Shown here piece by piece: positions 16,019 to 25,140 of a stretch of 64,000 nucleotides of DNA. Positions within the stretch are counted from its first letter, which is position 1. Each line of letters begins with the position of its first letter. The position numbers were made by a program, and so were the translations under genes. The notes below the pieces were generated by a model that searched no databases, was not told the DNA's origin, and saw only the letters and a program-made list of their open reading frames with translations. The stretch covers positions 6,758,001-6,822,000 of the forward strand of contig NZ_CP109592.1 of the NCBI RefSeq assembly GCF_036250675.1, in the 5' to 3' direction. The stretch comes from Streptomyces sp. NBC_01689 (lineage in GTDB: Bacteria; Actinomycetota; Actinomycetes; Streptomycetales; Streptomycetaceae).

Positions 16019-16736
16019 TCAGCCGGCGGAGTACCGGGGTGCGGTGTGCCGGACCCCGCCGGCCCGTTCGGTCAGCGTGATCCGGCCCGCGCTGAGGGTG
16101 GCGAGCCGCGGTGCCCGGCGGGCGATCGACGAGTCGTGGGTGACCAGGACGAAGGTCAGCCCGTACTCGTGCCACAACCCCTCCAGCAGTCCCATGATGT
16201 CGTCACGGGTGCCCTCGTCCAGGTTGCCCGTCGGTTCGTCCGCGAGGAGCACCTTCGGCTTCTTGACCAGGGCCCGCGCGATGGCGACGCGCTGCTGCTG
16301 GCCGCCGGAGAGTTCGGACGGCGCGTGCAGCAGGCGCTCGCCCAGACCGACACGAACGCAGCGCCTCGGCCGTGCGTTCGCGCCGCTCCGCGGGCTTCAC
16401 CCCGAGCGGGACGAGCGCGGTCTCCACGTTCTCCTGCGCGGTCAGCGTCGGGATGAGGTTGAACGACTGGAAGATGATGCCGATCTTCTCGGCGCGCAGC
16501 CGGGTCAGCCGGGCCTCGCCGACGGAGGCGAGGTCGACGCCGTCCAGTTCGACGCTGCCGGAGGACGGCCGGTCCAGGCCGCCGATCATCTGGAGCAGGG
16601 TCGACTTGCCGCCGCCGGTGGGGCCCTGGACGACGAGCTGGTCGCCGTCCTCGATGGTGAGGTCGACGCCGCGCAGCGCCTCCACCGTCTCCTTGCCCCG
16701 CGTGTAGCGCTTGGTGACGCCGGTGAGCTTGTACAT
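16019..16736 (-). pseudogene. MacB/LolD-type ABC ATPase, broken by a one-base frameshift
   Basis: ATP-binding subunit of the exporter whose permease lies just upstream (54 nt). The first part (from ATG 16736) has Walker A GPTGGGKST and the Q-loop FQSFNLIPTL. Near base 16350 an extra base breaks the frame: reading ...GCGCTGCGTTCG, then skipping one T, gives SVGLGERLLHAPSELSGGQ..., which restores the signature LSGGQQQR, Walker B VLLADEPTGNLDEG and H-loop VTHD, ending at 16019. The restored product would be 238 aa, the usual length. Either the gene is inactivated, a programmed shift exists (no slippery run is seen), or this is a sequencing error. All catalytic motifs are otherwise intact, so damage is recent or artefactual. 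Confidence 0.85.
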
Positions 16737-16790
16737 GAGGTTCTCCGAAGATGAGGGGGTCGAGGTGCGTTCGGCGTCAGGGGAAGGGGG

Positions 16791-18254
16791 TCACGCGACG
16801 CTGCGCAGGGCGTCCGCGGGGCGCATCCGCGAGGCGCGCCGGCCGCCCATCGCGCCGGCCACGAGACCGCCCGCGACGGCCAGTCCCGCGGCGAGCGCGA
16901 CGGTGGTCACCGAGACCGGCGCGGAGAGCGCGATCTCCATGGTGTTCGCGGCCGCCTGCCGGCCGGGCCCGCCGCCGCCGGGGCCGCCGGCCGGACCGCC
17001 CCCGCCGCCGGAGCCGAGCTGGGCGGTCAGCGTGGGGCTGATCGCCGTCACCGCGTACGCCGCGCCGAGGCCGAGGGCGATCCCGAGCGCGCCGCCGAGC
17101 AGACCGTTCACGACGGACTCGCCGACGACCTGGCGGGTGACCCTGCGGGACGGCCAGCCGAGCGCCTTGAGGGTGCCGAACTCGCGCACCCGGCGGGACA
17201 CGGCCGAGGAGGTCAGCAGCGCCGCCACCAGGAACGCGGCGACGAGGACGGCGACGGACAGCCACTTGCCGACGCCGGCCGCGAGGTTCGAGGCGGTCGA
17301 CAGGGAGCCGGAGACGGTGGAGGCGAGGTCGGCGGAGGTGGTGACGGTGGTGCCCGGGATGTTCTTCTGGATGGCCGCCTTGACGGTGTCGATCCGCTGG
17401 GAGTCGGTCGCCTTGACGTAGATCGTGGTGACCTCGTCCTTCGCGTCGCCCAGCGACTGCGCCTGCTTCAGCGGCAGGTAGACGTCGGTCGTCGACTCTC
17501 CGCTGTCCGGCGTGGCGATGCCGATGACCTCGTACGCGGTGCCGGAGATCGTGAGCGTTCCGCCGACCTTCTTCTTGTTCTCCTTGGCGTACGACGCGGC
17601 GAGTACGGCGACCTTGGCGTCGGTCCGGGACGCGCTGAAGGTCCGGCCCGTGGTGATCTTCGAGGTGGCGAGCGGGCCGAGGCCCTGGTGCGCGACGTCC
17701 ACGCCCGCGACGGAGTACGAGTTCACGTCGAAGGACGCGCCGCCGCCCTGCACCTGCGGCCGGCCCGACCCGCCGCCCTGGCCGCCGCCGGGACCGCCCT
17801 GCTGCCCGCCCGAGGAGCCCGGGGCGGAGGACTTCGCCGTACCCCGGGTGAACGAGCCGTCGACCTTGGTGACGTTCAGGGTGAGCGCCCCCACGGCGCT
17901 CGACACGCCCTTCTGCGCGGCGACCCGGGTGACGAGCGAGGACTTCAGGGACTGCCCGCCCTGTGTCATCACCCGGTCCGAGCTCTGTTTCGTGCTGCTG
18001 TCGGACTTGGCGTCGAAATCGAACTTCGGCCGCCCCGAGGAGCTGTCCGTCGCGGCCGGCCGGGCCTTGGTGACGGTCATGTCGGTGCCGAGTCCGTACA
18101 GCGACTTCAGGACCGTGCCCTGGGCCTGCCGCATACCGGCCGACACCGAGTCGACGGTAATGACCAGGGCGATTCCGAGGGCCAGACCCAGGGCGATCAC
18201 CAGGGCCGCCTTCTTGCGCCGGCTCAGCTCGCGCTTGAGATAGATGCCAAACAT
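16791..18254 (-). CDS. MacB/FtsX-like ABC transporter permease
   Basis: A 487-aa membrane permease. The N-terminal helix (RRKKAALVIALGLALGIALVITVDSVSAGM) is followed by a large extracytoplasmic domain and then three C-terminal helices (LSVAVLVAAFLVAALLTSS, VVNGLLGGALGIALGLGAAYAV, VTTVALAAGLAVAGGLVAGA) with FGTLKALGWPSRRV, the FtsX coupling stretch. Gly/Ser-rich inserts lie near 165-195 and between the second and third C-terminal helices. ATG at 18254 starts MFGIYLKREL directly before the first helix. It is the first gene of an operon with the (frameshifted) ATPase. Likely exports a lipid, peptide or antibiotic or works in envelope stress; substrate unknown. Confidence 0.87.
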   Translation of the reverse strand: MFGIYLKRELSRRKKAALVIALGLALGIALVITVDSVSAGMRQAQGTVLKSLYGLGTDMTVTKARPAATDSSSGRPKFDFDAKSDSSTKQSSDRVMTQGGQSLKSSLVTRVAAQKGVSSAVGALTLNVTKVDGSFTRGTAKSSAPGSSGGQQGGPGGGQGGGSGRPQVQGGGASFDVNSYSVAGVDVAHQGLGPLATSKITTGRTFSASRTDAKVAVLAASYAKENKKKVGGTLTISGTAYEVIGIATPDSGESTTDVYLPLKQAQSLGDAKDEVTTIYVKATDSQRIDTVKAAIQKNIPGTTVTTSADLASTVSGSLSTASNLAAGVGKWLSVAVLVAAFLVAALLTSSAVSRRVREFGTLKALGWPSRRVTRQVVGESVVNGLLGGALGIALGLGAAYAVTAISPTLTAQLGSGGGGGPAGGPGGGGPGRQAAANTMEIALSAPVSVTTVALAAGLAVAGGLVAGAMGGRRASRMRPADALRSVA

Positions 18255-18568
18255 CCCGTTTCCCCAAAGGTTCTCGGCGCCCGCCGTGGGCGCGGCCACA
18301 AGCTGTGGAGGAACCTTTGCGACGGGCTGGGCAGGAGGTGCGGGTGAGCTGAGCATGCCGGTTCCGGGAGCGGATGCGGGTAGAACAGCCGATTCCCAGG
18401 CTCCGGAGGGGTCCTTGCCAGGAACCGCCTGTGGGATGGGGTGCCGGTGGTGCGCGCGGCCCCGGCACGGGGTGCCGACCGCCGCGCGGCGCCACCGGTG
18501 CGCACGCTGTGCGTTTCTTGTGCGACCCCGCCGTACACCGGCGCGGAGCGGCTTTGTACGGTCCCGAG
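18255..18568. other. Divergent promoter region between ABC permease and carboxypeptidase
   Basis: About 314 nt without a convincing gene. Open frames run through it on both strands but lack ribosome sites and have arginine/proline-rich shadow composition. It must hold the promoters of both divergent genes; no clear operator was seen. Confidence 0.5.
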
Positions 18569-19876
18569 ATGCGCGATTCCTCTCCGCTCCCCCCGCGTGC
18601 CGCGGTGCTGTCCCGCCGCGCCGCGCTCGGCCTCGCCGCGGCCGTCCCGCTGGCCGCCGCGTCCCGGGCGGCGGCCGCCACCGCCTCCGCCACCCCGTCC
18701 GGCGCGCCGCCGACCGCCACGATCGGCGGTGAACTGCTGGGCCGCGGCGGGGTCCAGGTGCTCGGTGCCTCGGGCCTGCCCAAGCGGCTCACCGCCCGCT
18801 CCTGGCTGGTCGCGGACCACGACAGCGGGGAGGTGCTCGCCTCGTTCGACGCGCACCGGCCGCTGGCGCCCGCCTCGACGCTGAAGATGCTGTTCGCGGA
18901 CACCGTGCTGAAGAAGTTCGAACGCACCGAGCGGCACCGGGTGACCGACGCCGACCTCGCCGGGATTCCCGCCGGTTCCAGCCTCGTCGGTGTCAAACCC
19001 GGAATCACCTACACCGTCGAGCAGTTGTGGCTCGGCGTCTTCCTGCGTTCCGGGAACGACGCGGTGCACGTGCTCAGCCACATGAACGGCGGTGTGCCCG
19101 AGACGGTCGCGCAGATGCAGGCGAAGGCCGAGGACCTGCAGGCGCTGGACACCCATGTGGTCAGCCCCGACGGGTTCGACCACAAGGGCCAGGTGTCCTC
19201 CGCGTACGACCTGACGCTCTTCGCCCGGCACGGCCTCGCCGACGCCGACTTCCGCGCCTACTGCTCGACGCGGACCGCGGACTTCCCGGCGGGCGGCAAG
19301 AAGACCTTCCAGATACAGAACACCGACCGCCTGCTGACCGGCGCGTGGGGCGTACCGACGTACGACGGACTCATCGGCGTCAAGAACGGCTACACCAGCC
19401 ACGCGGGCAACACCTTCACCGGCGCCGCGACCCGGGGCGGGCGGACCCTGCTGGTCACGGTCATGCACCCGAAGAGCGGGGGCAGCGGCGTGTACGAGGA
19501 GACGGCGGCGCTGCTCGACTGGGGGTTCCGGCAGGGCGCGAACGCCCGTCCGGTGGGCATGCTGGTCGCCCCGCTCAGCGAGGGCGGCGGCAAGGCGAAG
19601 CCGACCGGGAAGGCGGCCCGGCCCGCCGCCGGCGCACCCGCGCGGGCGGAGCGGGGCGGGTCCTCGTGGGGACTCGCGGGCGGGGCCGGCGGAGCGGCCG
19701 TGGTGCTCGCGGGCGCGGCCGTCGTGTGGCGCAGGCGGCGGCGCGCGGCGGGGACGGGCGAGGGGCCGGCGCCGGCCCCGGACGCGGGCGCCTCCGACGG
19801 TCGGCTTCCGGACACGGGCGCCACGGGCGCGGGGGAGCCGGGTCCGGGGGACTCCGGTGCGCGGCACGGGCGTTGA
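18569..19876 (+). CDS. D-alanyl-D-alanine carboxypeptidase (PBP5/DacA-type, S11)
   Basis: A 435-aa cell-wall enzyme that trims the terminal D-Ala of peptidoglycan stem peptides. It has a signal peptide (RRAALGLAAAVPLAAASRAAAA, 20-41), the catalytic S-x-x-K in PASTLKMLF, the S-x-N triad element in LRSGNDAV, and the third motif in GVKNGYTSHAGNT, the KNG variant usual in actinobacterial members. A Pro/Ala linker and a hydrophobic helix (GGAGGAAVVLAGAAVVW) followed by RRRRR near the C-terminus anchor it to the membrane; a disordered tail follows. ATG at 18569 precedes the signal peptide directly; the open frame upstream is not protein-like. Confidence 0.9.
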   Translation: MRDSSPLPPRAAVLSRRAALGLAAAVPLAAASRAAAATASATPSGAPPTATIGGELLGRGGVQVLGASGLPKRLTARSWLVADHDSGEVLASFDAHRPLAPASTLKMLFADTVLKKFERTERHRVTDADLAGIPAGSSLVGVKPGITYTVEQLWLGVFLRSGNDAVHVLSHMNGGVPETVAQMQAKAEDLQALDTHVVSPDGFDHKGQVSSAYDLTLFARHGLADADFRAYCSTRTADFPAGGKKTFQIQNTDRLLTGAWGVPTYDGLIGVKNGYTSHAGNTFTGAATRGGRTLLVTVMHPKSGGSGVYEETAALLDWGFRQGANARPVGMLVAPLSEGGGKAKPTGKAARPAAGAPARAERGGSSWGLAGGAGGAAVVLAGAAVVWRRRRRAAGTGEGPAPAPDAGASDGRLPDTGATGAGEPGPGDSGARHGR

Positions 19877-20227
19877 CGTACGGGTGATGTGCTGACGGTG
19901 CGCCGACGGCGGCGGTCGTCGCGCGTCCGGCGGCGGCCCTCCCACCTGCGGAGGGCCGCCCGCCACGCGTGCGGAGGCAGCCGTCCCGCGGCCCACCCCG
20001 CGGTCCCGCGCGGGGTCGCCCCCCAGCCGGGCCGTGGAGACGGCTGCCACCTCCCCCCTCGGTGCGGACCGTGGTCGTACCGAAGTCCTCCACTCCGAGT
20101 GTGAAGCTCTCGTGGAGGCCTGATGAGCATAAGCCCGCGACCGGGTCTTATAGTGCGGAGGTTCAGCTTCCGTTTGTGCAAGTTGAGGTGGCGACGAAGG
20201 GCGGGAAATCGCCCTCCGGGACACCCC
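19877..20227. other. Intergenic region between convergent genes
   Basis: About 350 nt with no convincing gene. An AT-containing imperfect inverted repeat ATAAG...CTTAT with CCCG/CGGG inside spans 20129-20151, and AGGGCG/CGCCCT (20197-20214) forms a short hairpin near the end of the SDR gene. Either could terminate transcription. TTATAGT at about 20148-20154 resembles a -10 element, so a small RNA cannot be excluded. Confidence 0.45.
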
Positions 20228-20986
20228 TCAGCCGCGCCCCACGTAGGGCATCGACGTGGCCATCACCGTCGCGAACTGCACGTTCGCCTCCAGCGGCAGC
20301 TCCGCCATGTGCCGCACCGTGCGGGCCACGTCCGCCGCGTCCATCACGGGCTCGACCGCCAGTTCCCCGTTGGCCTGCGGCGTTCCCGTGCGCATGCCGG
20401 AGGTCATGTCCGTCGCCGCGTTGCCGATGTCGATCTGACCGCAGGCGATCCGGTACGGACGCCCGTCCAGGGACAGCGACTTGGTCAGGCCCGTCACCGC
20501 GTGCTTGGTCGCCGTGTACGCGATGGACCGCGGCCGCGGCGCGTGCGCCGAGATCGAGCCGTTGTTGATGATCCGCCCGCCCTGCGGGTCCTGCTCCTTC
20601 ATCTGCCGGAACGCGGCCTGGGCACAGAGGAACGCGCCGTTGAGATTGGTGTCCACGACGTGCCGCCAGGCCTCGTAGGGCAGTTCCTCGACCGGGACGC
20701 CGCCCGGGCCGAACGTCCCGGCGTTGTTGAAGAGCAGGTCGAGCCGTCCGAAGCGTTCGCGCACGGCGGCGAAGAGGGCGGCCACCTCCTCGGGGCGGGC
20801 GACGTCCGCCCGTACGACGAGGGTGGGCGCCCCGGGTGCCAGGGCCGCCGTCTCCTCCAGGGGCCCGGTCCGGCGTCCGGCCAGGCCCACCGACCAGCCG
20901 GTGCGCAGCAGTTCGACGGCCACCGCGCGGCCGATGCCGGAGCCCGCCCCGGTCACCACCGCGATCTTCGTCTGCTTGGCATTCAT
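20228..20986 (-). CDS. Short-chain dehydrogenase/reductase (SDR)
   Basis: A 252-aa NAD(P)-dependent oxidoreductase. Cofactor motif [12 protein letters not shown] lies at about 9-20, NNAG near 88, and the active-site Ser (NNGSISAH) and Y-x-x-x-K (AYTATKHA) are in place. ATG at 20986 starts directly before the first Rossmann strand (KIAVVTG); GTG further up would add an unlikely tail. It follows, on the same strand, a Gfo/Idh-type dehydrogenase 124 nt upstream, with a tandem duplication between them. Substrate not evident. Confidence 0.88.
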   Translation of the reverse strand: MNAKQTKIAVVTGAGSGIGRAVAVELLRTGWSVGLAGRRTGPLEETAALAPGAPTLVVRADVARPEEVAALFAAVRERFGRLDLLFNNAGTFGPGGVPVEELPYEAWRHVVDTNLNGAFLCAQAAFRQMKEQDPQGGRIINNGSISAHAPRPRSIAYTATKHAVTGLTKSLSLDGRPYRIACGQIDIGNAATDMTSGMRTGTPQANGELAVEPVMDAADVARTVRHMAELPLEANVQFATVMATSMPYVGRG

Positions 20987-21089
20987 GGGGCCGCAGCGTA
21001 GCGACGGCCCGGCCGGGACGCGGGGCGCGTCATCTCGCCGTGTCCCCACGTCCCCATGTACCTGTCTACCTGTGTGCCTATGTCCTCAA

Positions 21090-21121
21090 GTCGGTCAGGC
21101 GGTCAGTCGGTCAGGCGGTCT
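21090..21121. repeat. 16-nt tandem duplication at a stop codon
   Basis: GTCGGTCAGGCGGTCA is repeated at once (21090-21105 and 21106-21121, one mismatch at the last base). The second copy contains the stop codon and last codons of the minus-strand Gfo/Idh gene, so the duplication copied the end of the gene into the spacer. Confidence 0.8.
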
Positions 21122-22118
21122 CGCCGGGGTAGCGGACGCCGATCTGTTCGCGTACCGCGTCGAGCGTCCGCATCACCGCGAGGCTGCCGTCGAGGGGGAC
21201 GAGCGGGGACTCCTTCTCACCGGCCCGCAGCGCGCGCATCACCTCGGCGGCCTCGTGCTTGAGGCTGTTGCGCGGGCCGTGCGCCGGGTCGGCCGGGAAC
21301 TCCTCCGCGTCGCGCCCGTCGCGGTGCAGCACGAACCGCTCCGGGAAGAAGAAGCCGCCGGGGATCTCGATGCGGCCCCGCGAGCCGGTGACGGAGGCCA
21401 TGACGGGGGTGCTGCCGTTGATGGAGCAGTGCACCGAAGCGAGAGCACCGCTCTCCCAGGTGAGCACCGCTCCCGTCTGGAGATCGACGCCCTCGTCCGA
21501 GAGCACCGCTCTCGCCGTGATGCCGGAGGGCTCTCCGAGCAGCAGCTGCGCGAACGACACCGGGTAGACACCGAGGTCGAGGAGGGCACCGCCGCCCTGG
21601 GCGGGGTCGCGCAGCCGGTGCGAGGGCGGGAACGGTCCGTTGATCCCGAAGTCCGCCTGCACGGTGCGGAGCTCACCGATCACCCCGTCGTCCACGAGCC
21701 CCTTGAGCCTGCGGATCAGCGGGTTGCAGTACATCCACATGGCCTCCATCAGGAAGCGGTCGTGCCGGCGGGCGAGCCCGACCAGCTCCCGCGCCTCCCG
21801 CACGTTCAGCGTCAGCGCCTTCTCGCACAGCACATGACGCCCGGCCTCCAGGCACATACCGGCCGCCTGCCGGTGCGCCGAGTGCGGAGTGGCCACGTAC
21901 ACGACGTCGACGTCCTCGTCGGCGGCGAGCGAGGCCCAGTCCCCGTACGCCCGGGGGATGCCGAACCGTTCGGCGAACGCCTTCGCCGAGGCGTCGGTCC
22001 GTGACGCCACGGCCACCACCTCGGCGTCCGGCATGTCCACCAGATCCGCCGTGAACGCCGCGGCGATCCCGCCGGTCGCCAGAATCCCCCACCGCACCCG
22101 CTCGTGCTCGCCCGTCAT
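21111..22118 (-). CDS. Gfo/Idh/MocA-family oxidoreductase
   Basis: A 335-aa NAD(P)-dependent dehydrogenase. Rossmann motif GILATGGIA near the start, CEKALTLNVREARELV (the EKP-type Lys position, here EKA) near 105, and DLGVYPVSFAQLLLGEPS in the C-terminal domain, as in dehydrogenases of the dimeric dihydrodiol/glucose-fructose oxidoreductase group. The EKP motif reads EKA, a variant common in this subgroup. Start ATG at 22118 (MTGEHERVRWGIL). It probably acts on a free or cyclic sugar; the neighbour SDR may share its pathway. Confidence 0.87.
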   Translation of the reverse strand: MTGEHERVRWGILATGGIAAAFTADLVDMPDAEVVAVASRTDASAKAFAERFGIPRAYGDWASLAADEDVDVVYVATPHSAHRQAAGMCLEAGRHVLCEKALTLNVREARELVGLARRHDRFLMEAMWMYCNPLIRRLKGLVDDGVIGELRTVQADFGINGPFPPSHRLRDPAQGGGALLDLGVYPVSFAQLLLGEPSGITARAVLSDEGVDLQTGAVLTWESGALASVHCSINGSTPVMASVTGSRGRIEIPGGFFFPERFVLHRDGRDAEEFPADPAHGPRNSLKHEAAEVMRALRAGEKESPLVPLDGSLAVMRTLDAVREQIGVRYPGETA

Positions 22119-22217
22119 TCCCGGCCCTTCGCTCTGTCACCCTGGTGCTCCGTGACCCCGAACACTCCGTTCGAACTGAGAGCATAGGTGGCGGATCACT
22201 CGGAGAGGGAGGGGCAC

Positions 22218-23705
22218 ATGCCCGAGCGCGGGCGCAACACGGGGGACCAGGAAGGCCCGCGGGGGCACATACCGAACACCGCCGTCGCCGACACCACGGC
22301 CGCGGTCACGGACACCTTGACCGTCGTCCCCGACACCTCGGCCGTCGACGCCGACACCTCGGCGGCCGTCGCCGGCCCGGCGCCCGCGGTCGTGCCTCCC
22401 AGGACGGCCCCGGGGGCGGGGCAGCCGGGCCCGCGGGCCGCCGGTTCCGGGGACACCGCGCCGCGCGACCCGGGAGCGCTCCGCCGTACCGGCCTCCTCG
22501 TCACCCTGATCCTCGGCGGGCTCACCGCGACACCCCCGCTGTCCATGGACATGTACCTCCCGTCGCTGCCGGAGGTCACCCGCTCCCTGCACGCGCCGGC
22601 CGCGACCGTCCAGCTCACGCTGACCGCGTGCCTCGCGGGAATGGCGTTCGGCCAGCTCGTCGTCGGACCGATGAGCGACAGATGGGGGCGGCGCAGGCCC
22701 CTGCTCGCCGGACTGCTCGTCTACGTCCTCGCCACCGCCCTGTGCGCCGTCGCGCCCGACGTCGAACTCCTCGTCGCCTTCCGGCTGGCGCAGGGGCTCG
22801 CGGGAGCGGCGGGCATCGTGATCGCCCGGGCCGTCGTCCGCGACCTGTACGACGGCATGGCGATGGCCCGCTTCTTCTCCACCCTCATGCTGATCTCCGG
22901 CGTCGCCCCGGTCGTCGCACCCCTCATCGGCGGTCAGATCCTGCGCGCCACCGACTGGCGGGGCGTCTTCGTGCTCCTCACCGCCGTGGGCATCGGGCTC
23001 ACCGCGCTCGTCTGGACGAGACTCCCCGAGACCCTCGCGCCCGGCGACCGGCACGCCGGCGGCGTCGGCGAGGCCCTCGGCTCGATGCGCGCCCTGCTCG
23101 CCGACCGGGTCTTCACCGGCTACATGCTGGCGGGCGGCTTCGCGTTCGCCGCGCTCTTCGCGTACATCGCGGCCTCCCCGTTCGTGATCCAGGACATCTA
23201 CGGCGCGTCCCCGCAGACCTTCAGCCTGCTCTTCGGCGTGAACTCGGTCGGCCTGGTGGCCGTCGGCCAGATCAACGGCAAGCTCCTGGTCGGCCGGGTC
23301 GGCCTCGACAAGGTCCTCGCGGTGGGCCTCGGGCTCGTCGCCCTCGGCGCGACCGCGCTGCTCCTGATGTCCTCCGGCGTCTTCGGCGAGGTCGGACTCG
23401 TGCCGGTGGCCGCCGCCCTGTTCGTCCTGATGTCCGCGATGGGCCTCGCGCTGCCCAACACCCAGGCGCTCGCCCTGATGCGCGTACGGCACGCGGCGGG
23501 TTCCGCCTCCGCGCTGCTGGGCACCTCCTCCTTCCTCATCGGCGCGGTCGCCTCACCGCTGGTCGGCATCGCCGGGGAGCACACCGCCGTCCCGATGGCC
23601 GTCGTCCAACTGGCGGCGGTTCTGGTCGCCGTCGTCTGCTTCATGGCACTGTGCCGTCCCTGGCGGACGCGCCACACCCCGGACGGAAAGGCGGCGGACA
23701 GCTGA
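22218..23705 (+). CDS. Bcr/CflA-family MFS multidrug exporter
   Basis: A 495-aa inner-membrane drug/proton antiporter with twelve predicted helices. Family signs: SMDMYLPSLPEV in the first loop of helix 1, GPMSDRWGRRRPLLAG (motif A) after helix 2, and ISGVAPVVAPLIGGQIL (motif C region). An unusual 90-residue N-terminal extension rich in Thr, Ala, Val and Asp (repeats of the type VxDTxAAV) precedes helix 1. ATG at 22218 is chosen for the preceding GGGAGGGGC; a GTG at 22188 would add ten residues. Its stop overlaps the start of a serine hydrolase gene, so the two are co-translated. Confidence 0.88.
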   Translation: MPERGRNTGDQEGPRGHIPNTAVADTTAAVTDTLTVVPDTSAVDADTSAAVAGPAPAVVPPRTAPGAGQPGPRAAGSGDTAPRDPGALRRTGLLVTLILGGLTATPPLSMDMYLPSLPEVTRSLHAPAATVQLTLTACLAGMAFGQLVVGPMSDRWGRRRPLLAGLLVYVLATALCAVAPDVELLVAFRLAQGLAGAAGIVIARAVVRDLYDGMAMARFFSTLMLISGVAPVVAPLIGGQILRATDWRGVFVLLTAVGIGLTALVWTRLPETLAPGDRHAGGVGEALGSMRALLADRVFTGYMLAGGFAFAALFAYIAASPFVIQDIYGASPQTFSLLFGVNSVGLVAVGQINGKLLVGRVGLDKVLAVGLGLVALGATALLLMSSGVFGEVGLVPVAAALFVLMSAMGLALPNTQALALMRVRHAAGSASALLGTSSFLIGAVASPLVGIAGEHTAVPMAVVQLAAVLVAVVCFMALCRPWRTRHTPDGKAADS

Positions 23706-24832
23706 GCGCACCGAAACTGCGCGTCGACACACCGGAGCGGGCCGGGCTCGACCCGGCCGAACTGCGCCACCTCGTACGCGACGTCCGAGCCCTCACCCGC
23801 GGGCCCGAACCCTGGGCGGCCGGCGTGGTCGTGGTCGCCGGGCGCGGCCCGGTCATCGCCGTCGAGGAGGCGGCGGGCTGGGCGGTGCGCTACGCGTCGT
23901 ACGACGAGAAGACCGGCACGCGGGTCGAGCTGCCGTCCGAGCAGCGCGTTCCGATGAGCGTACGGACCCCCTTCGACCTGGCCTCCCTCACCAAACTGTT
24001 CACCGCGGTCGCCGCGGTGCAGCAGCTGGAGCGCGGCACGCTCGGCATCGACGCGCGGGTGGGGGCGTACCTGCCGGAGTTCCAGGCCGCCCGCGCCCAC
24101 GACGTCACCGTCCGGCAGCTGCTCACGCACACCTCCGGGCTGCGGCCCGAACTCCCGCTGTACGACTGCCCGGACGGCGCCGCGCGGCTCGCGCTGCTGC
24201 AGGCGGAGGAGCCCTCGTCCGAGCCGGGGGCGTACCTCTACTCGGACCTCAACCTGCTCCTCCTCCAGCACGTCCTGGAACGCATCACCGGCCGTACCCT
24301 CGACGTCCTCGTCCGGGACGGGATCACCCGGCCGCTGGGGATGACGGCCACCGGTTTCGGGCCGTGCCCGGACGCGGCGGCGACCGAGGACCAGCGGCGG
24401 CCGTGGGCCAAGGCGGACCGGGGGATGCTGCGGGGGGTGGTGCACGACGAGAACGCGTGGGCGCTCGGCGGGGTGGCGGGGCACGCGGGCCTGTTCTCCA
24501 CCGGCCGCGACCTCGCGGTCTTCTGCCGTGCGCTGCTCGCGGGCGGCTCCTACGGGCCCGCACGCATCCTCGGCCCCGACTTCGTCGAGCTGATGCTCAC
24601 CGCGCCGGGCCTCGGCTTCGCGGTCGCCCAGCCCTGGTTCATGGGGGAGCTGGCGGAGCGCGGGGCGGCGGGCCACACGGGTTTCACGGGGACGTCGCTG
24701 GTGCTCGACCCGGGGACGGAGACGTTTCTCGTGCTGCTGGCGAACACCGTGCATCCGCGGCGGGGGGCCGTACGGAACGCTCCGCGGGTGGGGGCGGGGA
24801 CGCGGGTCGCCCGTGCGGTACGGGGCGCTTGA
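23702..24832 (+). CDS. Serine hydrolase, class C beta-lactamase/DD-peptidase fold, apparent CTG start
   Basis: A 376-aa penicillin-recognising-type hydrolase. Catalytic S-x-x-K is in ASLTKLFTA (near 94), the Tyr motif in YLYSDLNLLLL, and the third motif HTG in AGHTGFTGTS. Conserved sequence begins within ten codons of the upstream stop, yet no ATG, GTG or TTG fits there: the only nearby option is CTG 23702-23704 in CTGA, overlapping the MFS stop TGA with GGAAAGG upstream. GTG at 23651 would give a 55-nt overlap and a longer N-terminus without a ribosome site. Coupling suggests a shared role with the exporter, perhaps drug modification. No signal peptide is seen, so it appears cytoplasmic. Confidence 0.85.
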   Translation: MSAPKLRVDTPERAGLDPAELRHLVRDVRALTRGPEPWAAGVVVVAGRGPVIAVEEAAGWAVRYASYDEKTGTRVELPSEQRVPMSVRTPFDLASLTKLFTAVAAVQQLERGTLGIDARVGAYLPEFQAARAHDVTVRQLLTHTSGLRPELPLYDCPDGAARLALLQAEEPSSEPGAYLYSDLNLLLLQHVLERITGRTLDVLVRDGITRPLGMTATGFGPCPDAAATEDQRRPWAKADRGMLRGVVHDENAWALGGVAGHAGLFSTGRDLAVFCRALLAGGSYGPARILGPDFVELMLTAPGLGFAVAQPWFMGELAERGAAGHTGFTGTSLVLDPGTETFLVLLANTVHPRRGAVRNAPRVGAGTRVARAVRGA

Positions 24833-24891
24833 CGCGGCTGTCCCGTCTCTGGGGGCTGCCGCCCGCAGGCCCCCGCGTCGGCCTGGACGGC

Positions 24892-25090
24892 CTCGTTCTC
24901 AAGCGCCGGACGGGCTGCTGGTGCCGGCCGGCGCTGAAAGGGTGGTGGCCGACGTGGCCTTTCCGGCGTGGGCGCGCATCTTCAGCCCGTCCGGCGTTTG
25001 AGGACGAGCCCTTCGGGCGATGCGGGGGTCCAGGGGGCGCAGCGCCCCTGGTGGGGGTCGGGGGGCGGAGCCCCCAGGTACGGGACGGGG
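24892..25090. repeat. Inverted pair of the dispersed 25-nt element plus extended unit
   Basis: The 25-nt element seen at 1078 and 1137 occurs here inverted (24892-24916) and direct (24984-25008); the two arms differ at two positions and can pair across a 67-nt loop. The direct copy continues with CCCTTCGGGCGATGCGGGGG and GGGGGCGGAGCCCCC as at 1162-1250. The gap 24833-25140 holds no gene; this structure likely ends the hydrolase transcript. Confidence 0.8.
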
Positions 25091-25140
25091 CCGCGGGGCG
25101 AGAGAACCGGCGGCCCGCTCCACCCCCGTAGAATCACCGC

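Noticed and set aside
18374..18568. 65-codon N-terminal extension of the DD-carboxypeptidase
   Set aside because: It would put the signal peptide inside the protein; ATG 18569 begins right before the signal sequence.
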